DNA of 64,000 bases from Roseovarius sp. W115 (lineage in GTDB: Bacteria > Pseudomonadota > Alphaproteobacteria > Rhodobacterales > Rhodobacteraceae): assembly GCF_032842945.2 (NCBI RefSeq), contig NZ_CP146606.1, positions 1,116,001-1,180,000 of the forward strand, read 5' to 3'. Below the pieces are notes generated by a model. That model made no database searches. It saw nothing but the letters and a program-made list of their open reading frames with translations, and had not been told where the DNA came from. Every line of letters starts with the position of its first letter. The first letter of the stretch is position 1. Below are positions 1 through 10,137 of this stretch, one piece after another. A program made the translations under genes and the position numbers.

Positions 1-1
1 C

Positions 2-1054
2 GGTGCTGCCAAAGCACGTGAGGCATTGGCCAAAACCAACCGCCCGGTCGCGATTGTTGGACTGGATGTTCTCTATGACGATGCCCAAACGGTGCTGCGT
101 GCCTTTTTGGAGCAATTCAACATCCCATTCATCACCACCTACAAGGCCAAAGGCATTCTTCCAGAGGATCATCCGCTTTGTTTGGGTGGTGCGGGGCTTT
201 CGCCATTGGCTGACAAGCATCTTCTTCCGCTCGTGGCACAGGCCGATCTGGTGTTGTGTATCGGGTACGACCCGATCGAAATGCGCGTAGGATGGCGTGA
301 CGCGTTTGATCCTTCCCGGCAGATGGTGATCGACATCGCGGCGGCACCCAACACCCACTACATGCATCAGGCAACGCTGAACTTTATCGCCGATACCTGC
401 GAAACACTGGAAATGCTGGCCAACACGACGCCAACCCGCGCGACCTGGCCGGGCGGCGAACCGCAGGCCGTTCAAAACGCTCTTTCCGAAGCCTTTCGAA
501 AAGACGAAGACTGGGGTCCCGCCGGCATCATCGCCGAGGCCCGCGCCGTTCTGCCAAAGACGACGCTGGCCACGGCCGATAGTGGTGCGCATCGCATCCT
601 TCTAAGCCAGATGTGGCGCTGCGACGAACCACGTGGCCTCATCCAATCCTCAGCGCTCTGCACCATGGGCTGTGCAGTCCCGATGGCCATGGGACTCAAA
701 CTCGCAGAACCGGGTCGCCCGGTCATCAGCTTTTCGGGTGATGCGGGGTTCCTCATGGTGGCTGGTGAACTTGCCACCGCGGCGGAAATGGGCGTGAACC
801 CGATCTTTCTGGTGTTTGTGGATGCCAGCCTTGCGCTGATCGAATTGAAACAACGCCAAAGGCAGCTTGCCAACAAGGGCGTGGATTTTGCGCGGCATGA
901 TTTTGCGGCTATGGGTCGGGCTTTTGGAGGATACGGGCATACAGTGACGACGCGCACAGAACTGCGGTCGGCCCTAAAAGACGCGATGGCCGCAGACCGT
1001 TTCACAGTCATTGCCGCAGAGATCGAACCGGGTGCATATGACGGTCGCCTGTAG
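2..1054 (+). CDS. Thiamine pyrophosphate-dependent enzyme (acetolactate synthase-like), 5' end missing
   Basis: The reading frame is open from the left edge, so the N-terminal PYR domain lies outside the window. The visible part holds the central domain (KAREALAKTNRPVAIVG onward) and a C-terminal TPP-binding domain with GDAGF near visible residue 246, the usual GDG-type cofactor motif. The Asn normally found about 26 residues later is not obvious; the sequence reads FVDASLALIE. Enzymes of this family act on 2-keto acids using TPP and Mg2+ in the cytoplasm. The substrate cannot be told from this fragment; acetolactate synthase-like, sulfoacetaldehyde-type or phosphonopyruvate decarboxylase-type are all possible. 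Family assignment is firm, substrate unknown. Confidence 0.8.
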   Translation, partial: GAAKAREALAKTNRPVAIVGLDVLYDDAQTVLRAFLEQFNIPFITTYKAKGILPEDHPLCLGGAGLSPLADKHLLPLVAQADLVLCIGYDPIEMRVGWRDAFDPSRQMVIDIAAAPNTHYMHQATLNFIADTCETLEMLANTTPTRATWPGGEPQAVQNALSEAFRKDEDWGPAGIIAEARAVLPKTTLATADSGAHRILLSQMWRCDEPRGLIQSSALCTMGCAVPMAMGLKLAEPGRPVISFSGDAGFLMVAGELATAAEMGVNPIFLVFVDASLALIELKQRQRQLANKGVDFARHDFAAMGRAFGGYGHTVTTRTELRSALKDAMAADRFTVIAAEIEPGAYDGRL

Positions 1055-1388
1055 AGTTGGCTTTCGTAAGTTGATTAAAATTTAAGCGCAGCGCTGGAAT
1101 TTAAGCACCTGCACTTGGGCAGATTCTAAGCCATTTCTCCGAATCGCATGTTGCAGTGCAGCATTTTTTACCATAGCAAATCGCACCCGATATCCGGCAA
1201 ACTGTTGAAGTTTCTCACGCTTTCTACCTAAACGCGTGCGTTTTTCGGCAATATTTCGCGACTATGATAACGAAACCTCACACATGACTTCACCAATTCG
1301 TTAGACGCACCGATACCGGTATGCGCTCACCCTATGTCTTTGTTAATCACAGACAGCGGACCTGACCGCGACAGAAATGGAAGTAAAG
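1055..1388. other. Intergenic region, no gene seen
   Basis: AT-richer spacer of about 330 bp between the TPP enzyme and the TPR gene. No convincing small reading frame, RNA gene or terminator hairpin was seen; it probably holds the promoter of the TPR gene. Confidence 0.5.
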
Positions 1389-2756
1389 ATGCAGTTTGAT
1401 GTTTTCGGTCAACCGACCACTTTGACAAGCCCGCGCGCACTGGACGCCTGGAACGACACGTTGTTGGCCTTTCTGGCGCATGCCGCTGTGACGCCGAAAC
1501 ATCTTGGCGATGTGCTTGAGGCCGAACCAGGGTTTGCTTTGGGTCACGCCGTCAAGGGTATGTTCTACATTCTGCTGGGTCGCCGCGAAGTGCTGCAGAC
1601 TGCTCATGACGCATATGCAGAGGCAAAATCCGCCGCCGCCGAGGGGCACATCAGCCCACGCGAGCAACGTTATGTCGAGGCGCTTGGCGTCTGGCTGGAT
1701 GGCCAACCCAGCGGTGCAATTGCTAAACTTGAAGACATCTTGCGCGACCACCCCGAAGACGCGCTTGCCATGAAGCTGAGCCATGCGATCCGCTTTGTGT
1801 TGGGCGATGCCACGGGGATGCGGGAGTCTATTGAGCGCGTCATGCCAGCCTACGGCCCAGACCACAAAGGACGCGGTTATCTGCTTGGATGCCATTCTTT
1901 CGCTCTTGAGGAAACCGGGGAGTACGAAAAGGCAGAAATCGCTGGGCGTCAGGCGCTTTGGATGGCGCCCGATGATGCCTGGGGCCTGCATGCCGTTGCG
2001 CATGTGCATGACATGACAGCCAATGCCCGCAAGGGTCTGGAATGGTTGTCGGGCCGTGAAAGTGCCTGGGCGCATTGCAACAATTTCCGCTATCACGTCT
2101 GGTGGCACAAAGCGCTCATGCATCTCGACCTGGGCCAAATGGACCAAGTCCTTGACCTGTACGACACCGAAATTCGCAAGGATCAGACCGACGACTACCG
2201 CGACATTTCCAACGCCACGTCGCTCTTGATGCGGTTAGAACTCGACGGCGTGGATGTCGGACGTCGCTGGGATGAGCTGGCTGAATTGAGTGCTGCGCGC
2301 ACCGAAGATGGCTGTTTGATCTTTGCCGACCTGCACTACATGCTGGCGCTGACGGGTGACCGCAAACCGGATGCCACAGCCAAAATGCTTCAGCGTATTG
2401 CACGTGACGCCAAATCGAACTGCGAAATGGGTAGCCGGATGAGCGATCCGGGTGTGGCCGCCGCCGAAGGGCTCGAAGCCTTTGGCGAAGCGCGCTACAC
2501 CGAGGCTTTTCACAAACTGGCGCAAGCCCGAGGCGGGATGCAGCTCGCCGGTGGCAGTCACGCTCAGCGCGATGTGTTCGAACGCATGACAATCGACGCC
2601 GGAATTCGCGCTGGCCTCTTGGATCAGGCCGAAGCCATCCTGGATGAACGCCAGACCAAACGCGCCGGTCGTGAGGATGGATACACCGCCGCCCGCCGTA
2701 CTCTGATCGCCACGGGTCGTGGAGACTACAGCGCCGCTTCTGTTCCCGCCGAGTAA
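1389..2756 (+). CDS. TPR-repeat protein of the TTC38 type
   Basis: A soluble protein of about 455 residues made of degenerate tetratricopeptide-like helical repeats (for example HAVKGMFYILLGRREVL, AVAHVHDMTANARKGLEWL, HYMLALTGDRKPDA). The spacing and motifs resemble the TTC38-like family found in many Rhodobacteraceae; the role is unknown, probably protein-protein contacts. An ATG lies at 1377, but the one at 1389 is preceded by GGAAG at a proper distance and starts MQFDVFGQ, so I prefer 1389. No signal peptide or membrane segment. It is followed after 40 bp by the opg operon on the same strand. Confidence 0.75.
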   Translation: MQFDVFGQPTTLTSPRALDAWNDTLLAFLAHAAVTPKHLGDVLEAEPGFALGHAVKGMFYILLGRREVLQTAHDAYAEAKSAAAEGHISPREQRYVEALGVWLDGQPSGAIAKLEDILRDHPEDALAMKLSHAIRFVLGDATGMRESIERVMPAYGPDHKGRGYLLGCHSFALEETGEYEKAEIAGRQALWMAPDDAWGLHAVAHVHDMTANARKGLEWLSGRESAWAHCNNFRYHVWWHKALMHLDLGQMDQVLDLYDTEIRKDQTDDYRDISNATSLLMRLELDGVDVGRRWDELAELSAARTEDGCLIFADLHYMLALTGDRKPDATAKMLQRIARDAKSNCEMGSRMSDPGVAAAEGLEAFGEARYTEAFHKLAQARGGMQLAGGSHAQRDVFERMTIDAGIRAGLLDQAEAILDERQTKRAGREDGYTAARRTLIATGRGDYSAASVPAE

Positions 2757-2796
2757 CGCCTAAAACGCCTGCCTGCTGAAAAGAAAGACTAAGCCC

Positions 2797-4110
2797 ATGG
2801 CGACAATTTCGCCATCATCAGATTATGGACCGACCACGGCACGTACGGAAGCCCCGGCGTTGCCCAAGGCGACGGTGCGCGATCCGCGCCTTGATTTCTT
2901 TCGTGGCATCGCGATGTTCATCATTCTGCTGGCGCACACGCCCGGCAATCTCTGGACACGCTGGATCCCGGCACGCTGGGGTTTTTCGGATGCCACAGAG
3001 ATGTTCGTCTTTTGCTCGGGCATGGCGTCGGCCATCGCCTTTGGCAAACTATTCCAAACACAGGGCCTGGGCATGGGGTCAGCGCGCATCGCCTTCCGCA
3101 CCTGGCAGGTCTACTGGGCGCATATCGGGCTTTTCATCATCACAACGGCCACGCTGCTGGCGCTGCCGCATCTTGGATTTGAGCTTCGGGATTACACCGG
3201 ACAGCTCAACCTCAAGCCGTTTCTGAACAATATCGAAGGCAACCTGGTTGGTCTGATGACCCTGACCTATGTGCCGAACTACTTCGACATTCTGCCCATG
3301 TACATGGTGATCCTGCTCATGATCCCCGTAGTCATGGCGCTGGCGAAGATTCATCCCTATGTGGCACTGGGTGCCTGTTTGGTGCTTTGGGGCTTTGCCA
3401 ACATGGAGATTGGCGAGCTGTTCACCGACGAAGACATCACACCTCTGCAACTGCCGGCGCAGTACTGGTTCGCCGAGGGTCAGAACACCCGGCCATGGTT
3501 CTTCAACCCGTTTGGCTGGCAGCTTTGTTTCTTTACAGGCTTTGCGCTCATGATTGGTTGGATCCCTCGTCCTCCGGTCAACAAATGGCTTGTGGGTCTC
3601 GCGCTGGCCTTTGTGCTCTTTTCGTTTGTGTTCTCAGCCGTGGGCGTGCGCAGTTTCAGCTGGCAGTCGGAATGGTGGGACGACAATATCCGCAGCTGGC
3701 AGCGCCAGACATTCCGGGATATGGCCCCACTGCGCGGCAAGACAGATTTCGGCATCTTCCGCTATCTCCACATGCTGTCGCTCGGCTATCTGGCCTGGGC
3801 ACTGGTGGGTGAAGGCGGCAAGTATCTCAAGGTGGGACGTGTCTGGAATTGGCTGGTCAAGAACATCATCATGAAAGTCGGCCAGCAATCGCTGGCGGTC
3901 TTCGTCTTTTCCATGCTGCTGGCGCGCTTACTGGGGGTCTGGCTTGATGAGACGTCAACGCTTGTGAATGACCGGTTCGTACGGGATCCGTGGATCAACA
4001 CGTTTGTGAACCTCGTGGGCTTTGCGCTTTTGGTGCTCTGCGCCTACGTGGCGGGCTGGTTCAAGTCCTCACCGTGGAAGCCCAAGCGCGGTGCAGGGGG
4101 TCAGGCATGA
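2797..4110 (+). CDS. opgC: OpgC-family membrane protein, periplasmic glucan substitution
   Basis: A polytopic membrane protein of 437 residues starting with a short cytoplasmic tail and then RDPRLDFFRGIAMFIILLAHTPG, the signature opening of OpgC/acyltransferase-3-like proteins. About ten hydrophobic segments follow. In Rhodobacter OpgC adds succinyl groups to osmoregulated periplasmic glucans. Its 3' end overlaps opgG by four bases (ATGA), and opgH follows directly, which supports a glucan role. Known: family function. Inferred: the substituent here is not shown by the sequence. Confidence 0.85.
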   Translation: MATISPSSDYGPTTARTEAPALPKATVRDPRLDFFRGIAMFIILLAHTPGNLWTRWIPARWGFSDATEMFVFCSGMASAIAFGKLFQTQGLGMGSARIAFRTWQVYWAHIGLFIITTATLLALPHLGFELRDYTGQLNLKPFLNNIEGNLVGLMTLTYVPNYFDILPMYMVILLMIPVVMALAKIHPYVALGACLVLWGFANMEIGELFTDEDITPLQLPAQYWFAEGQNTRPWFFNPFGWQLCFFTGFALMIGWIPRPPVNKWLVGLALAFVLFSFVFSAVGVRSFSWQSEWWDDNIRSWQRQTFRDMAPLRGKTDFGIFRYLHMLSLGYLAWALVGEGGKYLKVGRVWNWLVKNIIMKVGQQSLAVFVFSMLLARLLGVWLDETSTLVNDRFVRDPWINTFVNLVGFALLVLCAYVAGWFKSSPWKPKRGAGGQA

Positions 4111-5651
4111 GCCGATTGACCAACTCTGCGACTGTGACACGCCGCGCGTTGCTTGGCGGTGCAGCGGCATCGGCGCTGATTCCGGGTCTGCTGCCCCTGC
4201 CATCGCGCGCCGCCACGGGTTCAGCCGAATTTTCACGCGATGCGGTGATCGATATGGCCCGTGATCTGGCCACACGCGATTATACACCCCGCGACATGGT
4301 GCCGGAAGATTGGCAAAACCTGACATATGACCAGTATCGCGACATTCGGTTTCCGCGTAAAAACGCACTTTGGGCCGGTACGGATCGCTCATATGAGGTC
4401 GATTTCTTTGCACCCGGCCTCTATTTCCCGCGTGCCACGAAGGTTTACTCGGTTGAAAACAACGTAGCCGCGGCAGTGCCGTTCACACTCGACAACTTCA
4501 ACAAAGGCAAACTGGTTCCCGACCTGATCAAAACCGCAGAGACACTCGGCTATTCCGGTCTGCGCCTGCGGACAAATTTAGGCCATCCGGAATACAAAAC
4601 CGAATTCTGTGTCTTCCAGGGCGCCAGTTATTTCCGGGCGATCGGCATTGGACAGACTTATGGCCTCTCGGGGCGCGGACTGGCCCTTCGCACCGGCGCA
4701 CCGGAAGGTGAAGAGTTCCCCGATTTCGTTAAGTTCTGGTTAGAGGCGCCAGGATCAGACCAAAAGAACATGGTCGTGCATGCGCTCATGGACAGCCCGA
4801 GCGTGACAGGCGCCTATCGGTTTGACATCACACCCGGAGCCGATTGTGTGATGGAGGTCGAGGCAACGCTCTTTCCGCGCGTTGAGCTTGACAATGTGGG
4901 CCTTGGGCCGCTGACCTCGATGTTCCTTTTCGACCAGACCAATCGCAACCGGTTTGATGATTTCCGCCCTGCCGTGCATGACAATGACGGGTTAATGATG
5001 TGGAACGGCAATGGCGAGGTCATCTGGCGCCCTCTGGCCAACCCCACACAGCTTCAGATTTCGAGCTTTGTGGACACCAATCCACGCGGTTTTGGCCTGA
5101 TGCAACGGGCGCGCGAGCTTGAGGATTTTGCCGATCTCGAGGCGCTCTATCACAACCGTCCGGGTCTTTGGGTGGAACCCAAGGGCGATTGGGGCAAGGG
5201 AACTGTGACACTGGTCGAGATTCCTACCGATGAAGAGATCTATGACAACATCGTCGCCTACTGGCGCCCAGCCGAACCGATGCCTGCCGGTCAACAGGTG
5301 GACCTCTCTTACAAGCTCACATGGAGCGCAGATGCCCCGATCGAGCCAAGGCTACCAAAGGTGATCAACACCTCTATGGGACGCCGTTTGTTTGGCCCCG
5401 GTCGTCTTGTGGTTATTGATTTTGAAGATAGCCCGCTCTTTGATGACGGGCCAGAGGCGCTTACGGTTCATACCTATTCGCCCCATGTCGAGACCAGCGA
5501 AGGCGTCTTGCAACGCAACCCGGCCACGGGTGGTCTACGCCTTGCCTTCAACTTTGATCCCGGTGAGCGACGGCATATCGAGTTGCGAGCGCAGTTGCTT
5601 AAAGATGGTCAGATGGCCTCTGAGGTGTGGCTGTATCGGTGGACGGTGTGA
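4107..5651 (+). CDS. opgG: Periplasmic glucan biosynthesis protein OpgG
   Basis: Periplasmic protein of 514 residues required for backbone assembly of osmoregulated periplasmic glucans. The start at 4107 is chosen because it overlaps the opgC stop (ATGA) and gives a Tat signal with TRRALLGGAAASALIPG and a cleavage region near PSRAATG. The mature part contains the MdoG-type beta-sandwich motifs, e.g. DFFAPGLYFPRATKVY, LGPLTSMFLFDQTNR and NGEVIWRPLANP. An upstream in-frame extension to 3990 would run through opgC and is rejected. opgH starts two bases after the stop codon. Confidence 0.92.
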   Translation: MSRLTNSATVTRRALLGGAAASALIPGLLPLPSRAATGSAEFSRDAVIDMARDLATRDYTPRDMVPEDWQNLTYDQYRDIRFPRKNALWAGTDRSYEVDFFAPGLYFPRATKVYSVENNVAAAVPFTLDNFNKGKLVPDLIKTAETLGYSGLRLRTNLGHPEYKTEFCVFQGASYFRAIGIGQTYGLSGRGLALRTGAPEGEEFPDFVKFWLEAPGSDQKNMVVHALMDSPSVTGAYRFDITPGADCVMEVEATLFPRVELDNVGLGPLTSMFLFDQTNRNRFDDFRPAVHDNDGLMMWNGNGEVIWRPLANPTQLQISSFVDTNPRGFGLMQRARELEDFADLEALYHNRPGLWVEPKGDWGKGTVTLVEIPTDEEIYDNIVAYWRPAEPMPAGQQVDLSYKLTWSADAPIEPRLPKVINTSMGRRLFGPGRLVVIDFEDSPLFDDGPEALTVHTYSPHVETSEGVLQRNPATGGLRLAFNFDPGERRHIELRAQLLKDGQMASEVWLYRWTV

Positions 5652-5653
5652 GA

Positions 5654-7524
5654 ATGAGCCACAATCTACATATCATGCCGCCCGAAGCCCCGCTGGACAT
5701 GCCAGCGCAGAATTTCGATGTTTTCTACGAAGATCCCAAGGCACCGGCACAGCTTTCGGAAAACACCGTGGTGTTGTGGCGTGCCATCGTCTTCATTCCT
5801 GCTATTTTGGCGACGTTCGGTTTCGGCTGGTTTATGTGGAGCTGGTTTGGCTTGGATGGCCTCAATACCGTTGAGGGCATCCTGTTGACGTTGATGGCGT
5901 TCAACTTCTTCTGGCTGTGCCTGACAGTGAGCACTGTGGGTCTCGGACTTGGCTCGCTGACACGCACCATACCGCGCACCCAGACAAGCGAGCGCCTGAA
6001 AGTTGCGCTCCTGATGCCGATCTATAATGAAGTGCCCTGGTATGTGCTGGGCAACGCGCGCTCAATGCTGGAAGAACTGCGCGCCTATGGGGGGCGGCAT
6101 GAGTATGCCATGTTCATTCTCAGCGACACGCAAGACCCTGAGATTGCACAGGCCGAACAGGACAGCGTACTTGCGTTGCAGGCCACATTGTCGCCGGGTC
6201 TGCAAATCTACTACCGCCGCCGCGAGATGAATACAGGTCGCAAGGTGGGCAACATTGCAGATTGGGTCACACGCTGGGGCGCGGACTGGCCTGCGATGCT
6301 GGTTCTTGATGCAGACAGCCTGATGACCGGACGCGCCATCGCGCGTCTCTCAGATGCCATGGCAAGCGATCCCGGCGCGGGCCTTATTCAAAGCTGTCCT
6401 CAGCTTATCGGCGCACAGACCGTGTTCTCGCGGATGCAACAGTTTGCCAATGGTGTCTACGGCGCAGCGCTTTCTGAGGGTCTTGCCCGCTGGACTGGTC
6501 AAGAGGGCAACTACTGGGGCCACAATGCGATCATCCGCACCCGTGCTTTTGCCTCATCAGCGGGCCTGCCCCTGATGCGGTCGCTTTCTGGACGCGAAGG
6601 CAAACTCATCATGAGCCATGATTTTGTCGAAGCAGGTCTTCTGCGTCGCGCTGGGTGGAGTGTTCGCGTCCTCCCCGCATCCGCGGGTCCTACGAGGAAA
6701 CCCCGCCAACACTCATCGACCATATCCTGCGCGACCGCCGTTGGTGCCAGGGCAATCTGCAACACCTGCGCTTGCTGTCCACACGCGGCCTGCGCCCGGC
6801 CTCACGCTTTCACATGTTCCATGGAGCGATGAGCTATCTGGCGTCGCCTATCTGGTTTGCCCTGCTGGTGATGTGGGCGCTGATGGGTCAGGGCGGTGAT
6901 GCCTCAGTGCTCACCTATTTCTCACCGGACAACCCGCTGATGCCCACCTGGCCAGAGATGACCGAAGGGCGACATGTGCTGATAATCGCGCTGATGTACT
7001 CGCTGCTGCTTGCCCCAAAACTCATGGGCATCATCGCCATTCCGCTCACCCGTACGCGATTTGCCGATTATGGCGGGCCGGGCCGCTTCGTGCTGTCGTT
7101 TTTCTCGGAATTGATCCTGTCCGTAGCTTATGCCCCGATCCTAATGGTGCAACAGATGATCGCCGTCTTTCGCACCATGTTTGGCATTCAGAAAGGTTGG
7201 ACACCGCAGCTTCGCGATGGCGGGCGCTACGGTCTGCGAACACTCATCATCTGCCACGCGCTTGAAACGGTTAGTGGCATCGCTCTGATTGCTGGCATGG
7301 CGGCGGGGCTTGTGTCGCTGTGGCTTCTGCCCATCGCCGTAAGCCTGGCATTGGCCGTTCCACTTTCAGCACTCAGTGGCGTGTCCCTTCGCGGCCTTGT
7401 CTCCAAGCTGATGGGCACGCGCGAGATGTGGCGCGAACCGCAAGTGACACGTGCGGCCCGGCACTACCGCAAAGAACTGAAATCCACTCTGGATGGTGAC
7501 GCCCAGCCTACCGCGGCTGAATAA
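5654..7524 (+). pseudogene. opgH: Glucan glucosyltransferase OpgH, frameshifted as sequenced
   Basis: Membrane glucosyltransferase that polymerises glucose from UDP-glucose into periplasmic glucan. Part one (to about 6675) has two N-terminal membrane segments, then the GT2 domain (VALLMPIYNE, LDADSLMTG, SHDFVEAGLLRRAGW). Part two, in another frame, continues GSYEETPPTLIDHILRDRRWCQGNLQH, with the processive QxxRW-type motif, and then several membrane helices. Adding one base in the C run at 6672-6676 joins the halves with no residue lost. This is either a sequencing error or a recent disabling mutation; the rest is full length (about 623 residues). Confidence 0.85.
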
Positions 7525-7527
7525 GGT

Positions 7528-8352
7528 TTAGTTCAACCCTTCGAACCAATCGAGCGCCAGATCAGCCCATCCTTCGGGCACCGTGTGCCCTCCGGGGAAA
7601 AGCGCCATTTCCAGCGCGCCTCCATCGGCACAGTTGCCCCAAACACGGCGCATGAAATTGCCGGTTTTGCCAAAACCTGTAGGCTTTTCATCGCTGCATT
7701 CATTCGCCGCACGCCAAATCTCTAGCCCGGCGAAGATATCGCCCTGCTGGAACCGCCCACCAGCCAGCTTGCGCCCTTCCAACGGCACCGTGCCATCCGC
7801 CCAGCCATGGGTATGCAAGAGCTTGACGGGGCCATTGCACTCCACAGGATGCGGACGCCAGAACCCGCCTGAAACGGGTGCATAGGCACTAAAGGTATCC
7901 GGAGCGTCGCAGGCCAGGTAGTTCACCATGAAACCACCAGCGGAAAAGCCAGAGAGCAAAACAGTGTCCGCACTCGTGCCAAACCGGTCTGCGGCATCGG
8001 ACACCACATCTTTAAGAAACGCCCTTTCATCACGCCCCGGCCAACCGGGATAGAATGTCCAGCTCGCCGGACGGCCTTCGGCGCGCGGAACCCCATTGGG
8101 GGCAATCACCGCGTAGCCGCGCGCGCGTAGCGGTTCGACCATGATGTCCCGCGATATCGCACCCTGCCCGCTGCCACCGAAGCCATGCAGGAACACCACC
8201 ACTGGCATGTCATCACCCGGCGTTTCGGGCAGTTTGATGTGATAAGTGCCACTTTGAATTTCGCAGGCCACCGGTTCAGGACCGCACGAGGCGTGGGAAG
8301 TGCCCGCCGCCATTGTAAACGCCACGGCTGCGCTCGTTAAAGTTACGCGCAC
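7528..8352 (-). CDS. Secreted PHB-depolymerase/LpqC-like alpha/beta hydrolase
   Basis: A protein of 274 residues with a signal peptide (cleavage near SHA-SCG). The alpha/beta hydrolase signs are the oxyanion stretch VVVFLHGFGGSGQG, the nucleophile elbow GFSAGG (Ser), an Asp in HGWADGTVP and a late His in FPGGHTVPEGW. This order fits the polyhydroxybutyrate depolymerase / feruloyl-esterase-like secreted esterases. The start is a GTG at 8352, five bases after the stop of the upstream rhodanese gene, so the two are probably co-transcribed. The true ester substrate is not predictable. Confidence 0.8.
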   Translation of the reverse strand: MRVTLTSAAVAFTMAAGTSHASCGPEPVACEIQSGTYHIKLPETPGDDMPVVVFLHGFGGSGQGAISRDIMVEPLRARGYAVIAPNGVPRAEGRPASWTFYPGWPGRDERAFLKDVVSDAADRFGTSADTVLLSGFSAGGFMVNYLACDAPDTFSAYAPVSGGFWRPHPVECNGPVKLLHTHGWADGTVPLEGRKLAGGRFQQGDIFAGLEIWRAANECSDEKPTGFGKTGNFMRRVWGNCADGGALEMALFPGGHTVPEGWADLALDWFEGLN

Positions 8353-8357
8353 CGGTT

Positions 8358-8830
8358 TCAGCCTTCGAACTCACGCAAAGGCAAACCGGACTTTATCCAT
8401 CCGGGGCCCGCAGGTGATCCAAGCATCCCTTCCGGAACATCGATGATGTTGGAGTAACCCGCCTCCGTCAAACGGTTGCTGAGCCGCGCTGATCGCACCC
8501 CGCGCGCGCAAATGAGGGCCACAGGAGCGGCCTTGTCGCCGCCCGTCACTTCATCCAGCGCCGCAACGAAATCCTTGCGCCGCATATCAATGGGATGTGC
8601 GCCTTCGCCGACACCCGTTTTTTGCCACTCATCCGGTCGCCGGATGTCGATCAAAAAATCTGACCGCCCGTCGCCGACTTGTGCGCCTCGCTTACGCTCA
8701 AAGCCTGCCCCGCAAAGCTGGGGCGAGACAGCATCACCCATCCGCCTGCAGCCACGCCGACCGCGCCCAAAGCACCCAAGCCAAGCACGGCACGGCGCGT
8801 CATCAACGAAGAACGAGACTGATCGGTCAT
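8358..8830 (-). pseudogene. Tat-exported rhodanese-domain protein, frameshifted as sequenced
   Basis: From the ATG at 8830 the frame gives a Tat signal, MTRRAVLGLGALGAVGVAAG with cleavage near SFAGQA, then stops just before the rhodanese domain. The other frame carries the domain (FLIDIRRPDEWQKTG, then ALICARGVRSARLSNRLTEAGYSN) with Cys in the active loop. Adding one T to the six-T run (plus-strand A6 at 8653-8658) fuses both into one sensible protein of about 157 residues. Rhodaneses move sulfane sulfur; here probably in the periplasm. A longer alternative start at 8861 has no export signal and reads as noise at its N-terminus. Confidence 0.75.
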
Positions 8831-8923
8831 TGCGCTTTCTCCCAGCGACTGGTTTTCCCAAAAGATAGGCAGTTCAGGACGTTTTGTCAGGGCCGGTCTG
8901 AGGGGTAAGCGAACAAAATTTGG

Positions 8924-9682
8924 TTACTTGTCCGGGCTCATCCAGCCCAGCGAGCCTTCGGTTGGGCCATTCGGACGATACTCCGCCCCCAAAGGCCGCT
9001 TCCAGCCAAGCGCATCAATGGCTGCAAAAACGCGCTGGTAATCAAGCCTACCACCTGAGGGATGGCCCCGATCCGGGACAGAGGCAAACTGAATATGGCC
9101 AATATGATCAAGACATGCATGGAGCTGCCCGACCACGTCTCCTTCGGTTCGGCCCACATGATAGCAATCAAACATGAGCTTCAGGTTAGGTGCATTGATC
9201 TCTTTTATAATCTCACAGGCCTGCTGCGTCGTGTTGAGGAAATACCCCGGCGCATCAAACGCGTTGAGCGGCTCAACCAGCACCATGCGCGCTCCGGCAC
9301 GTGACACGCTATAGCGCAGATTGCTTACAAAAGCCTGCCGCGCGTCTGCGCCGTCCGCGATACCGGCCATGACATGCACCGCTCCGGCGTTCACGGCATC
9401 AGCATAATCAAACGCCTCATCAATCGCCGCACGCGCCTCTGCCTCGCGACCCGGCAAGGCCGCCAATCCGTTGTCACCGGCATCCACATCCCCGCGCCGC
9501 GTGTTCAAGCCCAGCAGCGGCAATCCGGTTTCGCGCAAAGCCGCGCAAACATCTCCCGCATCAGTGTCATATGGCCAATGACATTCCACCGCGTCGAACC
9601 CGACGCCAGCAGCGGCCCGAATAGCATCGGGCAGCGCAAGCTCAGTCCAGAGAAATCCAAGATTTGCAGAGAAACGCGGCAA
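8924..9682 (-). CDS. hyi: Hydroxypyruvate isomerase-like TIM-barrel protein
   Basis: A cytoplasmic protein of 252 residues of the xylose-isomerase-like TIM barrel superfamily. The sequence FSANLGFLWTELALPDAIRAAAGVGFDAVECHWPYD, the metal-site stretch LVEPLNAFDAPGYFL (Glu), LKLMFDCYHVGRTEGD (Asp, His), IGHIQFASVPDRGHPSGG and the late GAEYRP (Glu) match Hyi, which interconverts hydroxypyruvate and tartronate semialdehyde. The start is a TTG at 9682 with AAAGGA upstream. No glyoxylate pathway partner is adjacent, so 2-oxo-tetronate isomerase activity is also possible. Confidence 0.75.
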   Translation of the reverse strand: MPRFSANLGFLWTELALPDAIRAAAGVGFDAVECHWPYDTDAGDVCAALRETGLPLLGLNTRRGDVDAGDNGLAALPGREAEARAAIDEAFDYADAVNAGAVHVMAGIADGADARQAFVSNLRYSVSRAGARMVLVEPLNAFDAPGYFLNTTQQACEIIKEINAPNLKLMFDCYHVGRTEGDVVGQLHACLDHIGHIQFASVPDRGHPSGGRLDYQRVFAAIDALGWKRPLGAEYRPNGPTEGSLGWMSPDK

Positions 9683-9743
9683 GGATCGATCCTTTCAATG
9701 TCACCGCCGCTCTTTACAAAATGTAGGTTAGTGCGCCAAGGCC

Positions 9744-10070
9744 TCAGCCACCGCGCACAAGATCATCTTCGTCATCGACAACGGAGATGCCCAGCTCATC
9801 CAGACCGTTTTCCAGATGATCCGACATGTGTGGTGTCCCTAGCATGTAGTCCGCTGTCGGAGTGGACGCCTCTGAAGAGGCTGTCTGCAACGCTTCGCCC
9901 AGTTCATCAGGCCCAAAGCTACCTCTACCGATCCACATCACGGCCACAAGACTGATCTGCTCCTCTTCGGTCAGACCCTCGATAAAGGCGCGAAGCTCTC
10001 CTTCCGCGCGATCCAACTCGCGCGACATGAGAATGATTTGCGCTATTTTATGTGTACTGATGTCAAGCAT
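9744..10070 (-). CDS. DUF3775 domain protein
   Basis: A small acidic cytoplasmic protein of 108 residues beginning MLDISTHKIAQIILMSRELDRAEG and ending in a run of acidic residues. It matches the DUF3775 family, whose function is unknown. The start at 10070 is preceded by a strong GGAGGG site; the longer frame to 10238 lacks one. It lies 68 bp downstream of the SDR gene, so it may be the last gene of the RpoE-type operon, though the spacing is wider than within that operon. Confidence 0.75.
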   Translation of the reverse strand: MLDISTHKIAQIILMSRELDRAEGELRAFIEGLTEEEQISLVAVMWIGRGSFGPDELGEALQTASSEASTPTADYMLGTPHMSDHLENGLDELGISVVDDEDDLVRGG

Positions 10071-10137
10071 GGACGGCCCTCCCGTTCCGCGACTCCTTAT
10101 AACAGATTCGTCGGAAACGGTGGGCGCGTCTTTGATC

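Noticed and set aside
472..1011. A 179-residue minus-strand frame opposite the TPP enzyme
   Set aside because: Shadow of the coding strand; no start site and no motifs.
3990..4106. Longer N-terminus of OpgG
   Set aside because: It runs inside opgC and would destroy the Tat signal that begins at 4107.
8653..8658. Programmed ribosomal frameshift in the rhodanese gene
   Set aside because: The T6 run could slip, but four other genes show the same minus-one pattern in runs, which favours sequencing error.
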